Position numbers and translations under genes: made by a program. A stretch of 43,227 nt of DNA from Actinomycetota bacterium (GTDB lineage: Bacteria > Actinomycetota > UBA4738 > HRBIN12). Each line of letters opens with the position of its first letter. Positions within the stretch are counted from its first letter, which is position 1. Below are positions 1 to 8,050 of the stretch, in pieces. Below the pieces are notes generated by a model. It had not been told where the DNA came from, searched no databases, and saw only the letters and a program-made list of their open reading frames with translations. The DNA lies in assembly GCA_005884925.1 (NCBI GenBank), contig VAYU01000034.1, forward strand, positions 1 through 43,227. The letters are read 5' to 3'.

Positions 1-676
1 GCACGCCGCGCCCGTCGGCGTGAGCCTCTGCCAACGCGGGACCGGCCGACGGCTCCAGGACGTTCCACGTCGACTGGACCGTCGAGAAGAGGGGCTCCCC
101 GTCGATGCGCTCGTGGAGGCCGCGAAGGATCGCATCCGACTGCTTCGGCCCGCTGGTGGAGAACCCGAGGAACAGGCCCGACGCCCGGAGCGAGCGGAGC
201 TCATCGAGCACCTCCCGATCGTCGAACACGCCGCTGTCGATCGTGGCGGAATGGATCTGGTACAGCGAGAGGCGATCGCCGACCAGCGGTCGCGACTCCG
301 CGATCTGCCGTCGGAGGGCGGCGGCCGACAGATCCTTCAGTTCCTGCACGTCGGCATCCGGACGCCACTCACCGACGTACGTGTACCCCCACTTGGATCC
401 GACGACCACGTCCGGGCGATCGCCCGCCTCGAGCCACGCACCGAGGAACGCCTCCGCGTCACCGTACGATCGCGCGACGTCCACGTAGCGGATCCCGGCG
501 GCGTACGCCGCATCCAGGACCTGGTGGCACCGAGCCTCCATCACGGCGCGCGTGCGTTCGCGCCCGAGGTCGCGGTCTCGCCCGACGTCGATGTAGACGG
601 GACGCCCGAGCGCGGCCAGGCCGAGCCCGATCCGAGAGGCCGCGAGCCCGGTTTCCCCGAGGGGACGGATCTCCAC
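1..676 (-). CDS. Aldo/keto reductase family protein (partial, 3' end off the window)
   Basis: The reverse strand is open from a GTG at 676 to the window edge (225 codons), so the C-terminus is missing. The translation starts with the family's usual MEIRPLGETGL and shows the AKR (beta/alpha)8-barrel features. The catalytic tetrad is visible as Asp and Tyr in YVDVARSYGDAE, Lys in VVVGSKWGY and His in LYQIHSA. Family knowledge: NAD(P)H-dependent carbonyl reduction in the cytosol; the substrate is unknown. It lies 12 nt after cysO on the same strand, so it may be co-transcribed. A TAGCAT hexamer (686-691) nine nt before the GTG could also give it its own leaderless start. No clear Shine-Dalgarno site precedes the GTG. 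Confidence 0.88.
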   Translation of the reverse strand, partial: MEIRPLGETGLAASRIGLGLAALGRPVYIDVGRDRDLGRERTRAVMEARCHQVLDAAYAAGIRYVDVARSYGDAEAFLGAWLEAGDRPDVVVGSKWGYTYVGEWRPDADVQELKDLSAAALRRQIAESRPLVGDRLSLYQIHSATIDSGVFDDREVLDELRSLRASGLFLGFSTSGPKQSDAILRGLHERIDGEPLFSTVQSTWNVLEPSAGPALAEAHADGRGV

Positions 677-685
677 GGCCTGGCG

Positions 686-691
686 ATGCTA
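686..691 (-). promoter_or_regulatory. Possible -10 hexamer TAGCAT before the aldo/keto reductase
   Basis: TAGCAT on the minus strand ends nine nt before the GTG at 676 and overlaps the cysO stop codon. It fits the TANNNT-near-start pattern seen at other genes here. It could be chance, because the gene also lies directly behind cysO. Confidence 0.3.
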
Positions 692-967
692 CGCGCCGCC
701 CGCGACGGCCGGCAGGATGGAAACGACGTCGCCGTCCGACGTGGGGGTCTCGAGCGAGCCGAGGTACCGAACGTCCTCATCGTTCACGTAGACGTTGATG
801 AAGCGGTGCAGTCCTCCCCCGTCGGCGAGGACGTTCTTCGTGACGCCCGGATACCGCGACTCGAGATCCTTCAGGACCTCGCCGAGCGTGGCGCCCTCGG
901 CGGCCACCCTCGCCTCGTTGCCGGCGAACTTGCGGAGGATCGTTGGGAGCTTGACGGTCACGGCCAT
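689..967 (-). CDS. cysO: CysO/MoaD-family sulfur carrier protein
   Basis: A 92-residue beta-grasp protein closely resembling mycobacterial CysO: it has LHRFINVYVNDEDVR in the middle and SILPAVAGG near the end. In the known pathway the C-terminal Gly-Gly is adenylated and thiocarboxylated, sulfur is passed to O-phosphoserine by CysM, and Mec releases cysteine. Here one residue follows the diglycine (Gly90-Gly91-Ala92), so the glycine would have to be exposed before activation. The start is the ATG at 967, with GAGGAG about 10 nt upstream; an upstream in-frame ATG would overlap the preceding gene. It is the third gene of a mec-moeB-like-cysO operon, 16 nt after the activator. No cysM is in the window. 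Confidence 0.92.
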   Translation of the reverse strand: MAVTVKLPTILRKFAGNEARVAAEGATLGEVLKDLESRYPGVTKNVLADGGGLHRFINVYVNDEDVRYLGSLETPTSDGDVVSILPAVAGGA

Positions 968-983
968 CGGGTTCAGCAACTCC

Positions 984-1817
984 TCATTCTGGTCGGGCGG
1001 GGACACCGCAGAATTGCTCGTAATCGATCAGCTCCGCGATGGTCGGCTCCTTCCCACACACGGGGCAATCGGCGTCCCAGCGGATCTTCATCTCTTGGAA
1101 GTCCATGTGGAGAGCGTCGTACAGGAGCAATCGCCCCTCGAGCGTGTCGCCCTCTCCAGTGATGATCTTGATCGCTTCTGTGGCCTGGATCGAGCCGATC
1201 ACGCCCGGCAGGACGCCGAAGACGCCACCCTCGGCACAGCTCGGGACGGTGCCGGGTGGCGGTGGGGCCGGGAACAGGCATCGGTAGCACGGCGTCTCCT
1301 GGCCCGGCATGAACACCGTGGCCTGGCCCTCGAACTGATAGATGGAGCCGTACACGAGCGGTTTGGCCATGAACTGGGTCGCATCGTTGACGAGGTATCG
1401 GACCGGGAAGTTGTCCGTGCCGTCGACGATCACGTCGTAGCCCTCGAAGATCTCGAACACGTTCGTCGAGAACAGCAACGTCTCGTGGCCGACGACCTCG
1501 ATCGTGGGGTTGATCGCCCTGAGGTGCTCGACCGCGGAGGCGACCTTCGAGCGACCGACGTCGGCCGTGGTGTGCAGGATCTGGCGCTGGAGGTTCGTCA
1601 CGTCCACCCGGTCGAAGTCAACGATGCCGAGCTTGCCGATACCGGCAGCCGCCAGGTACATGGCGACCGGGGAGCCGAGCCCACCGGCGCCGATCACCAA
1701 CACCGAGCTCTCGAGGAGCTTCCGCTGACCCTTGCCGCCGATGTTCGGCAAGATGATGTGGCGCGAGTAGCGCTGCACCTGCTCTTCCGTGAACAGCGGA
1801 GACACTGACGCGCTCAT
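984..1817 (-). CDS. ThiF/MoeB-family adenylyltransferase (sulfur carrier activating enzyme)
   Basis: A 277-residue E1-like enzyme that should adenylate the C-terminal glycine of the adjacent CysO. It shows the ATP-binding glycine loop GAGGLG (43-48), the VDGTDNF motif (131-137), the zinc-binding pairs CYRC (177-180) and CPVC (251-254), and a cysteine at 194 in the crossover-loop position. It ends just after DYEQFCG, so the C-terminal rhodanese domain found in MoeZ (about 390 residues) is absent, and sulfur must come from another protein. Its ATG overlaps the mec stop by four nt (ATGA), indicating translational coupling. It is called MoeB-like rather than ThiF because of the zinc pairs and the DYEQFCG region. 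Confidence 0.92.
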   Translation of the reverse strand: MSASVSPLFTEEQVQRYSRHIILPNIGGKGQRKLLESSVLVIGAGGLGSPVAMYLAAAGIGKLGIVDFDRVDVTNLQRQILHTTADVGRSKVASAVEHLRAINPTIEVVGHETLLFSTNVFEIFEGYDVIVDGTDNFPVRYLVNDATQFMAKPLVYGSIYQFEGQATVFMPGQETPCYRCLFPAPPPPGTVPSCAEGGVFGVLPGVIGSIQATEAIKIITGEGDTLEGRLLLYDALHMDFQEMKIRWDADCPVCGKEPTIAELIDYEQFCGVPARPE

Positions 1818-2233
1818 GCGATCGACAGCTCCTCTTCCTCGACGTTTCCATCGAGCATGAAGAACGACCGTAGTTCGGGTTGCTCGCGGTCCGTCAGCGA
1901 GACGATGAGGTACCGGACGCCCGGATACCAGTCCTGCGCGTGGCTCGCCTGTTCGCGGTCCGTTCTGGACGGATAGGCCTCAGAGTGTGTGTGGGAGTGG
2001 AAGAATGCCCAGACCCTCCAATCCTCAGCATCGATCTCATCCTGTATGCGCATCAGATCGATCGGGTCGATGCGATAGGTCGCGGTACTCGCATCGATGT
2101 TCCGGGCCGGAAAGATCTTCGCCGGGCGACCGTGTCCGTTCGCAGCGACCACACCGCAACACTCGTTCGGGAACTCGCGGAGCGCCTGCTCAACGATCTC
2201 TTTATAGAGGACACCATCCAGCTCAGGCACCAT
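1814..2233 (-). CDS. mec: Mec-like JAB/MPN+ metalloprotease
   Basis: A 139-residue protein with a complete JAMM zinc motif: Glu24, then His79-x-His81-x7-Ser89-x2-Asp92. In Mycobacterium, Mec hydrolyses the CysO-cysteine adduct to release cysteine and regenerate CysO. A JAMM protease could also trim a C-terminal extension from a carrier, which is relevant because this CysO has an extra alanine. It is the first gene of the mec-activator-cysO group and overlaps the next gene by four nt. It follows selD after a 63-nt gap and could be co-transcribed with fabI-selD. Confidence 0.9.
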   Translation of the reverse strand: MVPELDGVLYKEIVEQALREFPNECCGVVAANGHGRPAKIFPARNIDASTATYRIDPIDLMRIQDEIDAEDWRVWAFFHSHTHSEAYPSRTDREQASHAQDWYPGVRYLIVSLTDREQPELRSFFMLDGNVEEEELSIA

Positions 2234-2296
2234 CGTCTCCGGAAGTCGCCAGGCGCAGCCGCCTGTTGCAGGTGCAAATGCTACCAGTGGGGGTGG

Positions 2297-3325
2297 TTAT
2301 TCCCGGACCCGTCCGACCACTGCGATCGACCCCCGCGGCCCCGACACCACCTCGCCGATCTCGGTGAACAGCTCCGCGGACGGGCTCCGGTCCGAAGCCA
2401 CCAGGAGCCCTCCGCTCGTCTGCGCATCGGCCAGGACGATCTGTTCCGGCGGGGTGAGGTCGCCCCAATCGGTGACCTCGTGCAGCCATGCCTGATTGCG
2501 TTTCGTCCCGCCGGCGACGATGTCTCGACGCGCAAGGTGGAGCACCGAGGGCAGCAAGGGCACGGACCCCGCGTCCACGATTGCTGCGCACCCGCTCGCT
2601 TCCAGCATCTTCCGCAGGTGCCCCAGCAAGCCGAACCCGGTGACGTCCGTCGCCGCGCCCACCCCGGCAGACACCATCGCGGCGGACGCATCAGCGTTGA
2701 GCGCGGTCATCGTCTCCACCGCCAACCGCGCGTGATCCTCGTCCGTCTGCCCGCGCTTGATCGCCGTCGTGATGAGTCCGGTGCCGATCGGTTTGGAGAG
2801 GTACAGATGCATCCCGGGCCGAGCCGTTGAGTTGCGCACGATCGCGTCCGCATCCAGGAACCCGACGGCCACCATCCCGAACAGCGGCTCTCGCTCGGTG
2901 GTGATCGTGTGTCCGCCGACCACCGTCGCACCGGCGCGAACGGCGACCTCGCGAGCCCCTGCCAGGACGTCGGCGAGCAACTCGAGCGGAAGCTCGTCGA
3001 CCGGCCACCCGGCGACGTTCAGGGCGAGCCGCGGCGTCCCACCCATCGCGTACACGTCGCTGAGCGCGTTGGCGGCGGCGATCCGGCCCCAGTCGCCCGG
3101 ATCATCGACGAGGGGAGTGAAGAAGTCGAGGGTGAGCACCAGTCCGGACCCGTCCGCGAGCCGATAGACCGCCGCGTCGTCACCGGTCTCCTCCGAGACC
3201 AGGACGTCCTCCGGCTTGGTGGCCGGGCCGAGCAGGTCGAGCACCCGCGTGAGGTCACGCGGACCGAGCTTGCACGCGCATCCGGCCCCGTGGCTGAACG
3301 ATGTGAGCCGAAGCGCTTGGACCAT
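2297..3325 (-). CDS. selD: Selenide, water dikinase (selenophosphate synthetase)
   Basis: A 342-residue SelD that makes selenophosphate from selenide and ATP. The N-terminal loop SHGAGCACKLGP carries the catalytic pair as Cys16 and Lys19, so this is a cysteine form and not a selenoprotein. The next blocks are the AIRS-type motifs: Asp-rich TGDDAAVY, NALSDVYAMGG, and the GGHT region. Length is normal. Its ATG lies two nt after the fabI stop, so the two are translationally linked. SelD implies selenocysteine or 2-selenouridine elsewhere in the genome; no selA, selB, selC or selU is in the window. Confidence 0.95.
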   Translation of the reverse strand: MVQALRLTSFSHGAGCACKLGPRDLTRVLDLLGPATKPEDVLVSEETGDDAAVYRLADGSGLVLTLDFFTPLVDDPGDWGRIAAANALSDVYAMGGTPRLALNVAGWPVDELPLELLADVLAGAREVAVRAGATVVGGHTITTEREPLFGMVAVGFLDADAIVRNSTARPGMHLYLSKPIGTGLITTAIKRGQTDEDHARLAVETMTALNADASAAMVSAGVGAATDVTGFGLLGHLRKMLEASGCAAIVDAGSVPLLPSVLHLARRDIVAGGTKRNQAWLHEVTDWGDLTPPEQIVLADAQTSGGLLVASDRSPSAELFTEIGEVVSGPRGSIAVVGRVRE

Positions 3326-3327
3326 GA

Positions 3328-4101
3328 TCAGACCAGGTCCGTCCCCATCGCGTGGAACCCTCCGTCGACGTGCACGAGCTCACCCGTGATACCGGACGAG
3401 AGATCCGACAGGAGGAACGTGACCGCATCGCCGACCGGGGTCGGGTCCTCCACGTCCCAGCCCAGCGGCGCGCGTCGGGCCCACGAGCCGCTGATCTGGT
3501 CGAAGCCGGGGATCCCCTTCCCCGCCATCGTCTTGATGGGCCCCGCGCTCACGGCGTTGACCCGGATCCCCTTCGGACCGAGATCGCGGGCGAGGTACCG
3601 CGTGACGGCTTCGAGCCCCGCCTTCGCGACACCCATCCAGTCGTAGATGGGCCAGGCTACGGTCGCGTCGAAATCGAGCGAAACGATCGCCCCGCCTTCC
3701 CCCATCGACGGGAGCATGCCGACCGCGAGCGCCTTCAGCGAGAACGCGCTCGTCTGCACGGCGGTCGCGACGCTCTTCCAGGGGGTGTGGAGGAAATTGC
3801 CCCCCAAGGCATCCTGGGGGGCGAAAGCGATCGCGTGGAGGAAGCCGTCGAGGCGGCCCCATCGGCGACGCACCTCCTCGCAGACCGCGGCGATCTGTTC
3901 GTCGGAGTTGGCGTCCATCTCCAAAACGTCCGGCGTGGTGGGGAGCCGTTTGGCGGTCTTCTGGGTGAGGCTGACCGTGCGTCCGAAGTTCGTCAGGATG
4001 ATCTCGGCGCCCTGCTCCTGGGCAGCCTTCGCCGCCGCGAAGGCGATCGACTGCGGCGTGAGCACGCCCGTGATCAGCAGCTTCTTCCCCTCCAACAGCA
4101 T
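3328..4101 (-). CDS. fabI: Enoyl-ACP reductase, FabI/InhA type
   Basis: A 257-residue divergent SDR that performs the last reduction of type II fatty-acid elongation with NAD(P)H. It is InhA-like: the start reads LLEGKKLLITGVLTPQSIA, the cofactor-linked region SLDFDATVAWPIYDWMGVAK holds Phe144, the catalytic Tyr153 and Lys160 (spacing Tyr-x6-Lys, as in InhA), and GPIKTMAGKGIPGF follows. It is slightly shorter than mycobacterial InhA (269). It heads a minus-strand run with selD two nt downstream. The DUF4333 lipoprotein gene ends nine nt before its start, so it may share that promoter. Confidence 0.96.
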   Translation of the reverse strand: MLLEGKKLLITGVLTPQSIAFAAAKAAQEQGAEIILTNFGRTVSLTQKTAKRLPTTPDVLEMDANSDEQIAAVCEEVRRRWGRLDGFLHAIAFAPQDALGGNFLHTPWKSVATAVQTSAFSLKALAVGMLPSMGEGGAIVSLDFDATVAWPIYDWMGVAKAGLEAVTRYLARDLGPKGIRVNAVSAGPIKTMAGKGIPGFDQISGSWARRAPLGWDVEDPTPVGDAVTFLLSDLSSGITGELVHVDGGFHAMGTDLV

Positions 4102-4110
4102 CGGTCGCTC

Positions 4111-4401
4111 CTATCCCGCGTTCGTCGCCTTCCAGGTCACGTTGCCCTTGTCGTCGGTCTGCGTGACCTCGACGGTGAGGGTCTTCCCGTCCGCGCTCGT
4201 CGCGCTGCACTGGAACGTCGCGCCGGCCGCGGCCGGCTCATCGTCGGGGCAATCCACCGTGATCCGTGACGCGCCGAGCTGATGTTCGATCTTCGTTCGG
4301 AGCATCTCCTCGAGAGACGTCGCATCGAGGGTCTTCGTCCGGCTACACCCACCGACCAGCGCGAGCGACGCGAGGAGAACCACCACCCTGCGCTTGTGCA
4401 C
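4111..4401 (-). CDS. DUF4333 lipoprotein
   Basis: A 96-residue secreted lipoprotein. A short basic N-terminus and a hydrophobic segment lead to the lipobox LALVGGC, making Cys19 the lipidated residue. The mature part fits DUF4333, an actinobacterial domain with two conserved cysteines (Cys51 in ITVDCPDD and Cys65 in ATFQCSA). The function is unknown. The GTG at 4401 is preferred: it places the signal peptide correctly and has GGAAAGG upstream. A TAGGCT -10 candidate lies at 4445-4450. The product should be anchored on the outer face of the cytoplasmic membrane. Confidence 0.85.
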   Translation of the reverse strand: MHKRRVVVLLASLALVGGCSRTKTLDATSLEEMLRTKIEHQLGASRITVDCPDDEPAAAGATFQCSATSADGKTLTVEVTQTDDKGNVTWKATNAG

Positions 4402-4444
4402 GCGCCATGCCCTTTCCGGTCGAGGCTCGGTCGACGGCAGCCCG

Positions 4445-4450
4445 AGCCTA
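4445..4450 (-). promoter_or_regulatory. Possible -10 hexamer TAGGCT for the lipoprotein-fabI-selD run
   Basis: TAGGCT on the minus strand is about 44 nt upstream of the lipoprotein GTG, leaving a short leader that contains its ribosome binding site. It lies 13 nt from the TAGCAT on the plus strand, so the two promoters are divergent and almost back to back. No good -35 is seen. Confidence 0.45.
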
Positions 4451-4462
4451 GCCCGCCGTGGG

Positions 4463-4468
4463 TAGCAT
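4463..4468 (+). promoter_or_regulatory. Possible -10 hexamer TAGCAT for the SDR gene (leaderless)
   Basis: TAGCAT ends eight nt before the ATG at 4477. There is no Shine-Dalgarno site between them, so transcription would start at or very near the start codon. Confidence 0.5.
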
Positions 4469-4476
4469 CGGCCACC

Positions 4477-5190
4477 ATGGACCTCGGGATCGACGGAAAG
4501 GTCGCGCTCGTCACCGCCGCGTCGAGGGGTCTCGGCCGTGGCACGGCGGCCGCACTCGCAGCGGAGGGATGCCGCGTCGCGATCTGTGCACGCGATCCGG
4601 AACGGCTCGCGGCGACCGCGGACGAGCTCCCGGGCGAGCCGCTCGTTCTCCCCGAGGACGTCACGGAGCCCTCCGCGCCGCGTCGGCTCGTCGACGCCAC
4701 GGTCGAGCGGTTCGGAGGGCTGGACATCCTCGTCGCCAACGCCGGCGGCCCGCCTCGCGCTCGCGCGCTCGAGGTCACCGACGACGGGATGATGGACGCG
4801 GTGAACGCGAACATGCTCGCCTCGATCCGGCTCGTCCAGGCCTCGCTCCCTCACCTGCGATCGGCGGGCTGGGGCCGGATCGTGCTCATCACCTCGCAAG
4901 CCGTTAAACAGCCGATCCCCGACCTCGCGTATTCGAACGCCGCGCGGACGGGTCTGTGGGCGTGGGCGAAGACGGCGGCCGGGGATCTGATCGACGATGG
5001 GATCACGCTCAACCTCCTCTGTCCGGGACTGCACGCGACCGATCGCGTCGCGGAGCTCGGGCACCGGGGACGCCTGGGCGATCCCGAGGACTTCGGGCGG
5101 GTGGCTGCGTTCCTGTGCTCGGTCCACGTCGGCTTCCTCTCCGGCGCTGCCATCCAGATCGACGGCGCGGGTACGCTGGGACTCTTGTGA
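4477..5190 (+). CDS. Short-chain dehydrogenase/reductase with atypical active site
   Basis: A 237-residue Rossmann-fold SDR. The cofactor loop is TAASRGLG (13-20, a TGxxxGxG variant), NAG is at 88-90 and a serine is at 140 (ITSQ). The catalytic Tyr-x3-Lys is not intact: the segment reads AYSNAARTGL, with Tyr152 followed at +4 by Ala156 and then Arg157. It belongs with FabG-like proteins whose active-site lysine is lost or shifted, so ordinary oxidoreductase activity is doubtful. The ATG at 4477 gives a normal SDR start (MDLGIDGKVALVT); longer upstream reading would cross the divergent promoter. DUF885 follows 13 nt after its stop. Confidence 0.88.
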   Translation: MDLGIDGKVALVTAASRGLGRGTAAALAAEGCRVAICARDPERLAATADELPGEPLVLPEDVTEPSAPRRLVDATVERFGGLDILVANAGGPPRARALEVTDDGMMDAVNANMLASIRLVQASLPHLRSAGWGRIVLITSQAVKQPIPDLAYSNAARTGLWAWAKTAAGDLIDDGITLNLLCPGLHATDRVAELGHRGRLGDPEDFGRVAAFLCSVHVGFLSGAAIQIDGAGTLGLL

Positions 5191-5203
5191 TGCGCGAGAG
5201 GGG

Positions 5204-6865
5204 ATGTCCGTGGTGATGGCCGGCGAACAGATCCGCGACCTCGTGGATCGTTATTGGGAAGGGCTCCTCCAGCGGGAGCCGTTGATGGGGACCTTCATCG
5301 GGGACGAGCGCTACGACGATCGGCTCCCCGACCTCGGTCCGGCCGGCCGTGCCGAGGAAGAAACGGCCTCCCGCCAGGCGCTGCAGGCGTTGGCCGCGAT
5401 CGATGCGGACACGCTCGACGACGCGGACCGGGCCGACCTCGACGTGATGCGAGCCATCTGCGAACGTTCGCTCGCGCGGATCGAGCAACGGATCGACCGG
5501 TTCGAGGTCGTGAACCATATGCATGGGGCCGGCACGACGCTCGCCCAGGTTGCCTCGCTCCAGCGAGCCGACACGCCCGAGCGGGTCGACCGGTACGACG
5601 CCCGGCTCCGCGCGTTCCCCGGGATGCTGGACGCCGCGATCGAGATCGCGCGCGAGGCGGTCGCCACGGGCGTCGTCACGCCCAGGATCGTCGCCGAGCG
5701 CGCGCTCGCGCAGCTCGATCGGATCCTCGCGCTGGCACCGGAGGATTCGCCGGCGATGCTCCCCCTGAGCGAAGACGCGGCCGTCAGGGAGCGGATCGCG
5801 GCCACGGTGCGCGACGTCCTGTACCCGGCCCATGCGCGGTTCCGCGACGTCGTCCGTGACGAATACGTCCCCGCGTCCACCCAGACGATCGGGATGTCCG
5901 CGTTGCCCGGAGGGGAAGGGATGTACGCAGCCGAGGTCCTCGGTTGGACCAGCCTCGATCTGGATCCGAAGACCGTGCACGAGCTCGGGGTCGAGCGGTT
6001 CGAGCAGATCCAGACCGAGCGCGATGTGGTGGCTGCGGAGCTCGGGTTCGCCACTCCGGCCGAGGCGATCGCCGATCGGACCGCTCGCGGGGAGAACACG
6101 CTTCCCAGCCCGGAAGCCCTGGTCGCGATGGCGGAGGATCAGGTCCGGCGCAGCTGGGAGGTCGCCCCCTCCTTCTTCGGACGGCTCCCGAGCGCCAACT
6201 GCCAGGTCCGCCGGGTCGAGGAGTTCCGTGAGGCCGACGAGCCGTTCGCCTTCTACAACCCCCCCACCGAGGACGGCTCGCGTCCCGGGATCTACTACAT
6301 CAACGCGTACGACCTCCCGGATCGTGCGATGCATCACGTCGCGTCGGTCACGTATCACGAGGCGAACCCCGGTCACCATTTCCAGATCGCGCTCGAGCAG
6401 GAGACGCCCGGGCGCTCGGCGCTCCGCCGGTTCGGCGGCGCGTTCGCGGGGAGCGCGTACTGCGAGGGCTGGGGCCTGTACTCCGAGCGGCTCGCGGACG
6501 AGATGGGCCTCTATCTGGATGGGTGGGAGCGACTCGGGATGCTCGACAACCAGGCGCATCGCGCGGCCCGGCTGATCACCGACACGGGGATCCACATGCT
6601 GGGGTGGACGCGCGAGGCATCCATCGCGAAGCTCGAAGAGGCCGGCCAGACCCACACCGATGCCGTGATCGAGGTCGACCGCTACATCGGGATGCCGGGG
6701 CAAGCGCTCTGCTACATGGTCGGGATGATCGAGATCGAGAAGGCCCGCGACGCGACGAGGGAGCGGGAGGGCGCCGCCTTCTCGCTCCGCGGGTTCCACG
6801 ATCGTGTGCTGGCGATCGGACAGCTCCCGCTGCCCTCGTTCCGGCGCGCCTTCGGTACCGGCTGA
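5204..6865 (+). CDS. DUF885 family protein (zinc-metallopeptidase-like)
   Basis: A protein of about 553 residues matching the DUF885 family, which is mostly helical and related in fold to M3/M32-type peptidases. The signature VTYHEANPGHHFQIA corresponds to the family's HEx3PGHH zinc site, and AYCEGWGLYSERLADEMG is the second conserved block with a probable zinc-ligand Glu. No signal peptide is seen, so it should be cytosolic. The start is uncertain: AGAGGGG lies just before the ATG at 5204, too close for it, while GTG 5210, GTG 5213 or ATG 5216 would be better spaced. Its stop abuts the stop of the convergent ABC permease, with TGATCA shared across 6863-6868. Substrate unknown. Confidence 0.88.
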   Translation: MSVVMAGEQIRDLVDRYWEGLLQREPLMGTFIGDERYDDRLPDLGPAGRAEEETASRQALQALAAIDADTLDDADRADLDVMRAICERSLARIEQRIDRFEVVNHMHGAGTTLAQVASLQRADTPERVDRYDARLRAFPGMLDAAIEIAREAVATGVVTPRIVAERALAQLDRILALAPEDSPAMLPLSEDAAVRERIAATVRDVLYPAHARFRDVVRDEYVPASTQTIGMSALPGGEGMYAAEVLGWTSLDLDPKTVHELGVERFEQIQTERDVVAAELGFATPAEAIADRTARGENTLPSPEALVAMAEDQVRRSWEVAPSFFGRLPSANCQVRRVEEFREADEPFAFYNPPTEDGSRPGIYYINAYDLPDRAMHHVASVTYHEANPGHHFQIALEQETPGRSALRRFGGAFAGSAYCEGWGLYSERLADEMGLYLDGWERLGMLDNQAHRAARLITDTGIHMLGWTREASIAKLEEAGQTHTDAVIEVDRYIGMPGQALCYMVGMIEIEKARDATREREGAAFSLRGFHDRVLAIGQLPLPSFRRAFGTG

Positions 6866-8050
6866 TCACTCCGCGGAGCGCCAGGCTTCGCGGATCCGCA
6901 CGCGTCCACGGGTCCGCAGCACGGCACCGGCATACAGCCGGGCGGCGAGGGGCACGAGGAGGAAGGTCGAGCCGACGAGCGCGGCCAGCGATACCGCGAT
7001 CTGCCAGGCCGGCGCCGCTCCCAGGACGATCCGAACGGGCATCGCGAGCGCGGAGGAGGTCGGCAGGATCGACGCGATCACCTGCAGACGCCCGTTCGGA
7101 TCCTGCAGCGCCCCGATCGAGATGAAGAACGAGACCAGGATCGTCAGGTTGATCGGGACGATCACGTTCTGGAGCTCCTCCATCCTGGTCACGAGCGATC
7201 CCGCCGCCGCGAACAGCGTCGCGTAGAACGCGAAGCCGAGGATGAACCAGCCGATCACGAGTCCGGCTGCGCCGAACGCGCTCGACGAAACATCGATCGC
7301 GTTCGTCGCGAAGGCGAGTCCGATCGCGAACGATGAGATCACGATGAGCTGCGCCAGTCCGAGCGTGCCGATCCCGACGATCTTCCCCAGGAGGAGCTGC
7401 TTCGGGCGGATCGCCGAGAGCAGCATCTCGACGACCCGTGAGGCCTTCTCCTCGATCACGCCGCTCGCGACCCAGATGCCGTAGCCGAAGAGCTGCCCGT
7501 AGAGCAGCAGCACGCCGACGAAGGCGACGGCGGCGTTCTCGTTGCGATGGGGCGGTGTCGGTTGGACGACGGCGACCGGGAGCGGCGTCGCGTCGTTCGC
7601 ACGATCGCGCTCCTGCTGGGAGACGTCATGCTCATCCAGGATGGCCGTCACCGCCGCGTTCCGGGCCGAAGCCTCGACGAGCCGCTGAAGGGTCTCGTCG
7701 ACGCCGCTCTGTCCCACCAGCTGCGTGGGTGTGACGACCGCGTCGACCGACCCGTCGCGCAGCGCCGCCATCGCCGTCGTCACGTCCGGGAAGCTCCGCA
7801 CGTCGACCCGTACGCCCACCTGCGCGCCGAGCGCGGCCGCCCCCTCGGCGACCGTCCCGGGGCCGACGGAGCCGAGGTCGAACGACGGTCCCGAGGCGAC
7901 GGCACTCGACGCGCGTGCCAGGACCAGGATCGAGATCACCGCGATGTTGATCAGCGTGGAGATCAAGAAGCTGCGCTCGCGGAGCCTGACCCAGAAGTCG
8001 CGACGCGCCACGAGTCGCCACGTGCCGCGGTCGGTCGGCTCCGGGCTCAC
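6866..8050 (-). CDS. ABC-2 type transporter permease (NatB-like)
   Basis: A 394-residue membrane protein. It has one N-terminal transmembrane segment (SFLISTLINIAVISILVLA), a large extracytoplasmic domain of about 130 residues, then five or more membrane segments from about residue 170. This is the layout of NatB/YhaP-like ABC-2 permeases. GVIEEKASRVVEMLLS is the conserved coupling segment of the family. The GTG start overlaps the stop of the ATPase gene (GTGA), so the two are translationally coupled into one exporter. Family members export sodium, drugs or peptides; the substrate is not deducible here. Confidence 0.9.
   Translation of the reverse strand: MSPEPTDRGTWRLVARRDFWVRLRERSFLISTLINIAVISILVLARASSAVASGPSFDLGSVGPGTVAEGAAALGAQVGVRVDVRSFPDVTTAMAALRDGSVDAVVTPTQLVGQSGVDETLQRLVEASARNAAVTAILDEHDVSQQERDRANDATPLPVAVVQPTPPHRNENAAVAFVGVLLLYGQLFGYGIWVASGVIEEKASRVVEMLLSAIRPKQLLLGKIVGIGTLGLAQLIVISSFAIGLAFATNAIDVSSSAFGAAGLVIGWFILGFAFYATLFAAAGSLVTRMEELQNVIVPINLTILVSFFISIGALQDPNGRLQVIASILPTSSALAMPVRIVLGAAPAWQIAVSLAALVGSTFLLVPLAARLYAGAVLRTRGRVRIREAWRSAE

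Noticed and set aside
2297-3325. SelD as a selenoprotein
   Set aside because: The catalytic position is Cys16 with no in-frame TGA.
5009-6799. Antisense open frame across the DUF885 gene
   Set aside because: Low-complexity Arg/Asp/Pro-rich translation with no family match; the sense frame carries the HEx3PGHH motif.
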